From contig JAJVDF010000003.1 in NCBI GenBank assembly GCA_022410635.1, positions 2,491,421 to 2,555,420 of the forward strand: a DNA stretch of 64,000 bases, written 5' to 3'. Under the pieces are notes generated by a model. That model was not told where the DNA came from, ran no database searches, and saw only the letters and a program-made list of their open reading frames with translations. The translations under genes were made by a program, and so were the position numbers. Positions 38,801 through 50,800 of this stretch are shown here, piece after piece. This DNA comes from Tretioscincus oriximinensis. Taxonomy: Eukaryota; Chordata; Lepidosauria; Squamata; Gymnophthalmidae. Each line of letters begins with the position of its first letter. The first letter of the stretch is position 1.

Positions 38801-41800
38801 GAAAAGTGCTGAGTGTCACAACTTTGACTCCTGTTTATTCCTGTAGTGTGAATGGGACACACAGTAAAAACCTATTTTAAGCCTATTTGGTTTGCGTAGT
38901 TTAAATACATTGGATACTAGAAACTTTCTAAAAACCAGTGCAATAGGTTTCCATAGGGTGTGGTGGAATCTCTTTCGATAGAAGTTTTCAAATAGAGGGT
39001 AGACAGTCATCTTTCTGGGATGATTTAGTGAATCCTGCATTGGACCCAGAGCTTCTAACGTTCTCATCCAACTTTATAATTCTGTAATGTATCAAAATGT
39101 ATTAATTGAGAGCTTGTTTGGGTATGAAGCAGAATTAAGTTCTTGCTTCACCTAAATGTGTTTTCCTGGCGTCAAGGACAGAGGTCAGAAGGAAGAGTTT
39201 ACTTTAATGTAGTTTCATGTTAAGCAACCACTTAGTTACTATTGCTACAACCTTGAGCAAAAAACAAAATACAGCTGTATGGAGCTATGCTTCTGTATGT
39301 GAGTGGCCATAGGACTAAAACGTTGTGCCTTCTTCTGTATACATTAGTAGAGTAAGTGTGAGACTCTTGATGGCGAATGAACACTCTGACTGGTGATTAC
39401 CAGCTCAGAAAGTGATTTATTGCAGCTCTTGAGAGACTCTGAGTTAGATCTCCAGTGACTGCCTGCTGCCAAGGCAGCTATATTTATACATCCTCCCTGC
39501 CAATCACTACATTCCTATTTTTCCGCGCACAATACTAGTAAGGGATTGGTTGCATTTAAGCATTCGAGGTTTCCCTCCAAAACCAAACAGTCATAATAAA
39601 CACTGTTAACCATNTAATACATATATCTTTGTCAAGGTTCCTTGACAGTAAGCTTTACAGAAGCACTGCTGACTATAGCATCTAGCTGGCTACGTTCTTC
39701 TCTTTTCCATTACTTTGGCTTTGGTTGCTTCTGGCTCTCACCATTGCTCTTCTGTTACTGGATGGATGCTGAACACCTTTTAAGGACTGCGAAGGCTTGG
39801 TATTCATAGACCTGTGCTAATTTCTCCTCCACCTCTTATAGCACTGTTCGGATATGGGACTACACTCAAGATGCTTGTACAAATGTACTTAGTGGACACA
39901 GAGCACCAGTACGAGGACTGCTGTGGAATCCAGAAATACCTTATTTATTAATATCTGGCAGTTGGGATTATACAATCAAAGTATGGGACACAAGAGATGG
40001 AACCTGTGTTGACACAGTATATGATCATGGTGCAGATGTCTATGGTAGTATTTTTAAGTATTTGCTACTGTACATTTTCAACAAGTATTGTGTAGCTAAC
40101 TTTTTTCAGGCAGCATCTTGAAATAAATTTATTCAAATATCTTTCCATAAGGATTAACATGCCATCCTAGCCGTCCTTTCACTATGGCCTCTTGTTCTCG
40201 AGACTCTACAGTGAGGCTTTGGTCTTTAACGCCTCTGATAAATCCTCTCCAAATAAGTATTTTGACTGACAGATCATGGGATGAGATTATTGGAAACACT
40301 GGTGGGTAAATATATATATACGTGTGTTTGATTGTGTGCTGGTAGTGCAGGTGGTACAGGAAGGTTTTATACTGAATATGAACGACTATAACTCTTGCTG
40401 CTTTAATNAGAAAGATATTCAAGATCAAAAAACTGACTAGGAGTATCACTTCCTTATACTAGTGTGATGATACAGATCCTTCAGGGCAGTCTGCACTGAC
40501 CAATATACTAGAAGAATCATCCCTCAGACCACACTAATATAATGAAATATCTGTCCTGTTTTGCTTTGACTTCACAGGAGACAAATAAGATTTACAGCAG
40601 TTTTATTAATGGAAGCAGTAGACAAAGAAAAACAGAAAAACTGGAAACTGCTCCTATGTCTAGCCTTCTGTTTAGTCCCAAGTGGATACTGGGGGATACT
40701 GGGGTGGGACTTCAGCATCTCTCCCTTAATCTATCTNAACTTTTGTTGCTGAGCACCTCTGAATTCACTAAACCTCCTGATTGGCGGTTCCTTTGTATCT
40801 GACTGATACTCATTTAAAGAAATAAGTTCTGCTTGTTTCCCAGAGTCTTTTGATTCTCAGGGCCATGAAGATCAACAGGCATCTCTTTGACTGACTCCTT
40901 ACATGATTAGAATGGCAACATGATAATATTCTAGTGTAGTTTTTTCATTATTATATCCATGCCTGTACATGGCTATGCAAAATTTGAAAAGCTGAATCAA
41001 TAGTCAACTTGAGCAGTGAAAGCTTTAGGATCAGAAGGTATTTGTTTATGTATTAAGCATAAACTTTGAGTGTAGTTCCATATGACTAGTTCCTCACTGA
41101 ATGATGGTAACTTTTCGAGAACCCTGTGGTGTTGAATTACCCACATTAAGTACATATTTGGTGTAAAATCTTCCTTCTCTTCCCATCCTTTTCACTTTGC
41201 TTGTGCAAGAGTTTCTGGATTCTGTTGTCATTTAACTTCTTATGGCCATGATGAAGCAAATCAAGAGTAAGGAACAATGAGAATAATTTATGTTAATACA
41301 ACNATCATAAAAATGAAATTTAATGATTTACAGATCTATTCCATTCTATTTGCAGCCTTTGGAGTACAACTTCACTGCAAATTAAATCCTTATACAATAT
41401 AGGGTGCAACCAAACAGGATTTTTAAAAATAACAAGAATAAGCTTTTCGTCTCACTTTACACACAAAAGTCTTCAAAACAGTTGTCTCAAATAAAGCTCA
41501 CTGTGGTTTACTTTAGTATCTGGTCAGGCAACCTAACCTCACTTCAACCCTATTGGTCACTGGGTAGGAAATCACTGCCTCTTTGCTTATGAAGTTTCCT
41601 GCCCAACCAAGATACAAATTTGAAATATTCTCAGTGTTATTTTAGCTCATCTGAGAAAAGGGGGTCCACATTCAGAGGTTTTGGGATGTAATAAGGGCAT
41701 TTTAGAAATCTTAATGTTTAAGTCTCGAGCCTCAAATTTACCAGAAGACATTCCTAATTGTGTTTGATTGCACCCAGAATATGTGTCTATGAGAGTTCAT

Positions 41801-44800
41801 TATGAATAAAGTCCATTAAGGTTAGGGCTTTTTATAGCCACAGCTTATTTGCTTTGAAGCTGCTCCTACTACCTTTACTTCTGCCTTGATCTTACTTATC
41901 CATATGTTCTCACATCCATCTTGTTGTTCTTTTTCCTTTTTCCCAAACTTGGCTAGAAGAGGTTGTTGAGCTACAGTTTCCAATGACTCCAGTTGTGGCC
42001 AAAATCAAAGGAGCTGTAACTTGAAATAACTGGAGGCCCAAGTTCAGACAACCTTCCTTCCAACCCCCTCTTTCCTGTGATACTCCTATTCCTATCTCAT
42101 GTTTTGTCCTCTTCTGCTTATACATATGGTCTTTCTAGAAATCTGTTTATGAAATCAGAGATATACAGAATCAAGGATTTACTGATCTTCCATTTTTTAA
42201 AAAACTAGATCGTGCTGTTCAAGTTGGCGCTCCTCCCTTGCTATGTGGCAAAGTATCCAGGGATATTAAGCAGGAAGTGGATAAATTGGCTGCCAATGCT
42301 CAGAACAGGAAACTGAGGTGGTTTTCAGAATGTTTTGCAGTAAGTAATGGTTTCTATGGACTACAAATCATCCATATGTGCAATATCAGGATTCTCTCTT
42401 GCCTTGTTTACTTGTGAAGTGGCATGAACTTTCTTTTGAGCTGACTGACGAGCATTGCTTTGACAGATTTAATATGTTTTAAACAGCATTGTCATTTTAA
42501 ATTCTTCCAGCCCCCTGGAGGCAGTAAAAACATATGGGATCTGGTTGCTGTAATCAAAGGCCAAGATGATAGTTTGCTTCCAGCAAATTATTGTAAAGGA
42601 ATTATGCATATGAAACATCTAGTTAGGTTTAGACTGGTAAGTTAATTCTGCAAGTTCATTGTCTTGTGTATTGTTTCAATTTTTTCAGTAAAAGAAAAAA
42701 TGAAATACTAGTGTTTCCTCCAACAGTTTTTGCTGTTGCTGCTGCACATCATGAGTCATGACCAACTCTTGGATCATTACATGGGCACTCCTATGCAAGA
42801 GAAATGGCAGTTTCGCACTTTTAATGAATGTGGGGAAATTGATTTTTTTCCACCAGATGTTTCAGGCATTATAAGCTGTATCTGGTGAACATTCCTTTTT
42901 TCCATACCAATTAAAACTATAAACACCTAGTTTTTTATGGTAACCCTAAGCAGACACAATATTCCCATCAGCAGGGTGCAGCCTTTGTTGTAAAGAATCC
43001 GTAGGTTACTATCCAAGGGAATATCCGTGTAAATTCTATTGAAATGGTCAATGAGAATTAAAACATAATTTCAATACTCACATAAGATGTGTCCTTAATT
43101 ATGCTTTAAATATGTAAACTTCTTGAATGATGAGAAATTAAAATAATAAATCAAAATTGAGGGCCATCTTTTGAGGCAACGTGGAGTNCATCTTCACACT
43201 TGCCTGTTGCCCTGTTATTTCTCATTCACACGAAGTAAAGCCCCACATTCTTATAATTGTGAATTCAGATGGTTCTTTCTTCTCTTTCTACCAAAATGGG
43301 AAGGAAACCTCAAGCATTTTACTGCAAATTCCAGGAGGCCTTGGGGTGAAAGCTCTCCAAGGAAGTGCTATTTCTCTCNTGTCATTGGCTGCTGTTGATA
43401 TTTTCTTTCTTCCCATTTCCCCCCTTCTGAGAAATGCTTTAAGAAAAAGAGGTTCTGTTTCAAAATGCCCTGCTGTAGTCTCTTCAACAACTTTTCCTTC
43501 CCATCCCTAGAAAAATGCTTTGTTTAAAAAAGCAGAAAAAGAGGTAGGGAAATTAGCGTTGGATTGTCATGCTTTCCCAAACTCCCCCATTTTACCCATG
43601 CTTCATTTTAAATATCAAATCTTCACCTTCCTTTCCTTGCTGCTAGGGAGGCTGGTTCACTTCATTAGCCTTTTTTATGCCCTGAAAGTAAGGGNTGACC
43701 AAGAGACTGAGCCTTAATCCTTCATTAAAGAGGATACTACTAGGATGATAATCTGAAATGAAGGCCTTATAGAGAGCTTGGCTTGCGGAGTCCCAGAAAT
43801 GACATGTGGGAAACACCTCTATGTCATGGAAGGGCAGCAAAAGAAAATTAATGTCTGGATGCACCTTGAGACAACTTCTGTGTTAAATGGAAACTGTGAC
43901 TTCTTTGTGAGGAAACAGCAAATACATTTCCTCCTATCCCTTATCACTTTCTGATCATTTAGCTATAATGTATGTGCAGAAAAATCAAGAATCTTTACCT
44001 CCTAATTTCCTTTTTTTAGTCTAAAGCCCAAGAACTTACCACTGTAAAAATGTCAAAGTTTGGAGGTGGCATTGGTGCACCTAGCAAAGATGAAAGACTT
44101 AAAGAAGCAGCAGAAATACATTTACGGCTGGGACAAATTCAGAGATACTGCGAACTTATGGTAGAACTTGGACAGGTAAATCCTCACTTAAATTATATGA
44201 TAAAACAACTCAGAATTAACAATATAGGGAAGGTCAGCATCCCACTAATTAAGGCTTATTGCACACACAAAAAGGAATGGAAGTTTTGCAACTTTAATGG
44301 ATATGTAAAAGAGGAATTTGCACCAGATGCTGCAAACGTTAAAAGCTTCACCGTCTTTTCTACTTCCGTTAAAGCAGCAAAGGTCATGTTCTAGTTTTTT
44401 ATGGTAACGGTGTTATGCCAACTGGCTTCTGGGGGACTTCTGTATGTTTGTTTTGTGTCAGGCAACTTTGGATTAATTGTGTTGCAATAAGTGTTATTAA
44501 GTACCAAGAAAGAGGTGTGTAAAATGTTATTATAATTGGATGGTGGAGAATATAAATCCCAGGGACCAGATCTGGCCAATGCACCATTTATNGTTTAAGC
44601 CCTAGTACTATTTTATCATCATCACTTCTCCAGTCTGTGCAAGGATTGTAGACTCATGTATATACGTACATAAATGAAAGTCAGCAGCATCAATGCCATG
44701 CTTCTGAAAAAGCAGCTATGCTGGACAGGACATATTTCTAGGATGAAGAATCGTTGCTTACCAAAGATTGAGTTATATGGTGAACTCACCACTGGCCATT

Positions 44801-47800
44801 GTGACAGAGGGGCAAAGAACAAGAGATATAAGAACTTCCTCAAGAAAACCCTTGATGCCTGACATATCAATTTTTGATTTAAAATTCAAATTAAAACCCA
44901 AATATTGTATTTTAGTGGGACAAAGCACTGTCAGTTGCACCTGGGGTGTCTATGAAATACTGGAAGAAGTTAACACAAAGGTAAGAGGCTCATGGCCTGG
45001 GTTTATAACAATATAAGAACTTAGGAGGAGCCCTGCTGAATGGGGCCATAGCCCATCTAGTGGCCCACTGATTGCATTAGGACAGTCCCAAGTAGCAGAA
45101 GAAAAAATACCCATAGACCGCTAACTATTCTGAACCTCATAATTAGGGCTGCATCCACATACTTTTTAAAAGTCAGCCTCAAAGAACTCACTTCCTTTCC
45201 TCTGGCCAGAAGCCATTTTATTAATAATTATTACAGACCAAACAATATAAGTGTTTCATAACATTGTTATGTGGACCATCTGACCTAAGTTTTCAAGCTT
45301 CTTGTACACATGACAGCTGCTTACAGTGACAATACACAAATACTTTCACTCACCCACCCAGTTCACCTGTAGACATTAACATTCACTTGCCCTTATCAGA
45401 AGCAGCTCTTGGTGTCAGAATACTCAAATGTTTATATCTGCATAAAAAGCAGCACATTTTACAAGTTCGAAACCAAGTGTAGTTCTTTTAACCTATTTGA
45501 ACTTCCAACATCTTCCCACATCTGGTGAAGCCCTGTTCATTTCTGGTGTGTAGATTTCAGAGAAGCATAATCGCTGAAAAGTTTTTTAAATTTTCCTTAG
45601 GAGAGCTGATCAGTTAATTCAGGAAGAAAATGATGCTGTTATTCCATATTGTATTGCTACTGGGGATGTGAAGAAGCTTGTTGCATTTTTTATTTCAAGA
45701 GGGCAACTTAAAGAAGCTTTGCTGGTTGCACAGGTATCACTTTGTCAGTTTTTCAAGACACTTGAATAATTTCTACTTTTGGTGAGGGACATTGCAGTAA
45801 ACATTGGAATAAACATTCCAATTAAAAAAAAATTAGGATGTAATAAATTTCCCAGGAATTTTAACCAAAAAAAGGCAGACTGCCAACAGAAATGATTAAT
45901 GTTAAAAACTAGGGATGATGTAACACAATTGAGATTGAAATTAATGTTCCAGATGTAACTTCCCGGTGTGGGTATGTTGGGGCGGGGGGCAATATTAAAA
46001 AAAATAAAACATTATATGGATAAGAAGAGTGAAATGTATTGTATTGAATTAGCCAAACCATATATTGACTTTCCCTAACCCTAACTACGAAGTTTGCTAA
46101 ATCATGGGTAAAGGGACATATTTTTAATCTAACTTCCGTCATGATGAAACTGGACTAAACCAGGGAAAAATGTTTTTTTCTTGGTTTAATCCAGTTCTTC
46201 AGAAATGAAAATAGATTAAAAGCACATGGCTAATTCCAACCCATCTGAATTGTCCAACCAGACAAACTATTCTGTTCATTTGAATATTATTGAACCACTG
46301 CATCCATTGTGAATTTTTTTGGCAAATTCAAGATTCAAATGGCACTGTTTCAGAAAGGGGTCTAAGAAGTCAACTGTCCGTATGCCATTCCAAATTAACA
46401 AGGCCACGTATGTCTCCCATATCATGTTTACTTTTTGTTAATAAAGTCACTCCTTTATTGTGGCTCAGTTGCTAAGGCGATGGTCTCTCATCTGGGAGAT
46501 CAGGTTTCGAAGCCCTGTGTTGGACATTCGGAGGGGTGAGCACCTTCTCCTAGCCTGTAGTTCTAGCCAACCCAGCTATTCGAAAGCAAGAATTGCAAGA
46601 AATTGCAACTGGCTGCATGTAGATAAAGGGGAACCACCACAGCCTGGTGGGGAAGATAGAATGTAAGCCTTCAGGAGAAAAATACCCTTGTAAGCCACTT
46701 GGAGTCCCTTTGAAAGATGAGAAAAGCAGGGTATAAGAATCCAGTTCTTCTTCTTCTTCCTTTCACATTCTAACGGTACATGTATGTCAAGACTTCAATC
46801 CCAATCTAGTGTGCAGTTTTCAACTATCTTGTGGTTTAATTTCAATCTAACATGGATGAGGTGTTGCTGCTGTCAAAACTATTTCAAAGCCCTAATTTAG
46901 ATCTTCTGTAGCCTCTCTGAGATCACATAATAAAATGGTTAATTATGGCTGTCATCAGCCTCCAAATGCAGCTACGAATCAGACTTAGAGAAATTGGACG
47001 AATAGATTAGATGCATGGGAAATAATTTATACACTGNTAATTCCTAATTCTTCAGCTAATTTAGTAGCCTAATGTGTCCCTTTTTGCCTATAATTTACCA
47101 AAAAAGAATGATATATCATTTTATTGTTTCTAGGCAGCATGTGAAGGCAATATGCAAACATCAGAGCAGTCAGTATCAAATGGATCAGCCAATTCTGAAG
47201 TAACCAGCACAGAAAACTACTCTGAGTAAAGTTCTTTCTTGATTCTTGCTTTCATGATGTAGCAAAATGCAAGCTGAAACAGAATTGATACTTTTTGAAG
47301 TTTGTAAAGTACTATTTTGCTGTAATTATGGCTTTATACAAATTATATTATCTTTAGCTTTATTTCCCATCATTCCATGTTAAAAGGCTTAATGGTGCCA
47401 TTTTATCAGCCTATACATATAATTATTTTGCCAGATTTCCAAGAAATATCTGTGTTGATCTGGGTTCAGAAAATNTAGTAAGGGGGTCACATAGCACTTA
47501 GTGATTAATAAGAAAAGGGGTGCAGCATGACCCATATGCAGATCTTTAAAAGCTAGGAAACAACTGCCTAGGAACAGTAGGCTTTGAGTCCCTTTGGGTA
47601 AGAAAAGCAAGGTATAAAAACCCAGTTCTTTTCTTTCTCTTCTTTTTCTTCCTCTTCTGTTTCTGGTTTGCTAGTTGTACCAAACCTATATCTTCTGATT
47701 CAGTAAGAATGCATGGTTTTGTCATTGCAATATATATGGTAACTTTGAAAACCAAATGGTAATCTCAGAAGTTTAGAAATGATTCTGATACTTAATGATA

Positions 47801-50800
47801 TTGTCCCTACACAGCTGTTTTTGTTAGTCTTTAAGGTGTTACAAGACTTTCTTGCTAGATATTTTGGACTACTTCTTTGAAATGAATCTGTGTAAAGCAG
47901 GCATGTTCTGCTATGCTAGATGATGTGGCACAGCTTCTGATGACATGGCTCCTTACTAGAATTTATCCCTCCCTCTCTCCCTCAAAAGCAGCAGCAGCAG
48001 ACTTGTCTAGAGAAGCTCATGTTAGTTTCTAAGGTGCCAAGAGATTCTCTTACTAGGAATTCTGGGCCCAGACTAACACAGCTATAACTTTGAAATCTAA
48101 TACTAATAGGAAGGAAGGACAACATGAATGTTTGGGAAATGTAGCAAAGATGACGTAACAAAGATGCTTAGAAAGGCTGTTTTTAGTCTTTGTGAAAGCT
48201 TCAAAATTACTATTGCAGCACAGAAATATATTTTAAAATAGCACTTTGTCATGACAAATGTACTGCACTGTTTATCTAGATACTTACTTNTAGATATTTA
48301 TGAAGGATATTCTGATAGCATCTGTTAATCCACTTATGTTTTATTTGTTTGCTTAGATTGCTCCATAAAGTCAGTAAAGAACTGGCTGAATGGCATTTTC
48401 AGAATGGTTGCAACGTGCTGGCTGCCTGTTGTTATTTATCTGTTGAAAATATTGAGGTAAAGTGTTTTTATACATTATACAGAACCAATGATCAATTAGT
48501 TCTACATTATTTCTTTGTTGACATTCAGGTATTTCTGCGATGCAAAATGCTTGTAAATATATAATCTCTAACCTTTAAACTTGCTTGGATGTATGTTTTT
48601 AGGATAAACCTAGGTCTGCACAAAGCATTAAATGTATTTCTAAAGTCAGTCTAGAGGCTGAGCTCAGGCTAAGCTCCCTAGTGTACTATAATGATAAGAA
48701 TATGTTGCACTAAAACTGATAAGCCAGAAAATCAGGAAATCATTACCCACAAATAATTGAGTGCACCCTGATTGTCATTCTGAGTCAGGGTTCTAAATGA
48801 GTTGAAAACTGGCAAACGGGAACGCATGTAACATTCCCAGCACTGGTTGTGTCCAATTAGAATCTTATTACTATATACTACAGCTGTAGCCTGCAGCGCA
48901 GAGTTACTGTCAGCCATTTTGCTGGAGGTGGTGTGCTCTCTTGCTTTGGTAGCTACTACAAAATAATTAAGAAATAGCTGCTCTGAAAAAAGGAGAAAAA
49001 CACCCCAGCTTTGTCTTTTAACGGGGTTTGCTGTCAGTTGAAGAAAACAATAAGTACCTTTTCCATTTGTGAGATAAGCAGTTTGCGTTAGGAAAATAAA
49101 TAATAAAGGAAGAAAAAAAAAGAAAAGCTTTTTAAAAAAACAAATGTAATCTTTATCAAGTAAAGTAAATATTANTTTCTTTTGCTTTTCTCTTAGTAAA
49201 TAATAATTTAAAAAACTGTTAACTTTCTTTTTAATTTATAAGATAAAATAAAAAATAGCAATTGACTTACTAAGGGTATAACTACCTCTTTCTTAGCGCG
49301 ATGTACTCTTCCTTCCTCTTCGGGCCACATGGACCAAATGGAGGATTTGCTAGGCTTTGCTATGCATCAGTAATAAAAGGGTGTGAATCAGCAATTTCCT
49401 GATTGCTCATATTTTCCAACATGCTAGTGAAATGCCCCCTTATTCCCCTTCCAAGCCTCTGTGTGTTGTCTCTGAAGCAAAGAAAGCAGCAAGAGATTCT
49501 CATTCACTTTCTCCCAGTGACGGGAGATCCCAGAACCCAGATATTGGGCAATAGGAAGTGATGTCACTCTGGGTACCATTGCCATGGAAGTAAATACCAG
49601 AAGTGATAACAAAATGATGTCACTTCTGGTAAAATGGCTGCCCCAGGNTAAGGGAAATTTTCTCGTGTACCCCTGCATGAGCTCTCAGATCTTGTGCAAG
49701 GATACATGATCTCGCAGACTGCATAAGATTCTTGTGCAGCTCGTAATTCTGCTTCCTTTTAGAACACACTGAGCATGCGCAGCATTACAAGATCATAGAA
49801 TTCAGTAGCCAGGATGTAACTGATCTCTATGATCCTGATAGCTCATCTCTGTTCTGTTTAAAGGTTTGTTTGCTTGTGTTTGCGAGAGGAGGAAGGTAAG
49901 TGTGGCGTGGCTAGCCAGTGATTTCTTCCACAGCGTAATGCAATTGCTGTTTTTTCCCCTTTGTATGCCTGCAGCCTTGGTACCTTTTGCATACTTTCAC
50001 CCACTTTTGCAATTTAGTTATAGGTTCTGAGATTATAAAGCTAACATCGCACAGTCTTTTATTTGGGTGTTCCACTATAGTAAACCACTGAAAGCTACCA
50101 TTTTCGGTATATATACTTGACTATCAGTTTATTTCTTTTGAGAACTTTCCACCAACTGTGCAATGGTGTATTGGCCTTGAGTATAAGTTCTAGGTTATCA
50201 TACAATCTTTTATTCTGGTTTTGTAAAACCACTGAAAGTTACCACTTCTGGTGCATACACTTGAATGACACTTTATTCTGATTCTACTTATGCAACAATA
50301 AGAAACATAATGTCACAGTTTTGAAACTACAGAAGNATTACCTCCATCAAAAGCCCTCTGTTTATATGACCAAAATGTAAACATGTAGTGCCTTCCCCAG
50401 TGACAGACCAGGCCAGGGCAGTGGACATCACTCTGATCAGCATTTGGCCTACCAACTGGGGAGACTTGTCCCAAGCCGCACTAGTTCTGGGACAAACAAG
50501 TACCATGTAGATACAACCTTGGTTTAATCCAGTCCTTCAAGACTGAAGTTGGATTAAAATTGTTGAAACCAGTAATACCTCCCCCACCCCCTCAAATTAT
50601 TTTTCCAACTATGGTTTGTGCCATGATGTTAGGTCTTTGTTGCTCGTACCACTATGGTGTGATTTGCTCTCAAACTGTAGGGCATCCTCACCATAGCAGC
50701 TCTACCATGGCTTTAAAGATATCCACCAGGTGGTGCCTTAGTCTTTAATTGTTGCAAGCATGAATGGCTTTAGTCTTTGCAGGCATGAACGGCTCAGTCG

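Noticed and set aside
44050..44394. 114-aa frame starting at an internal Met of exon 16
   Set aside because: Exon 16 followed by intron and a foldback element read through; the donor at 44176 and exon 17 give the conserved continuation.
47226..47232. Stop codon TAA right after exon 19 as the end of a short WDR17
   Set aside because: Donor GTAAAG overlaps the stop and the protein continues with conserved sequence in exon 20; a short isoform is possible but unsupported.
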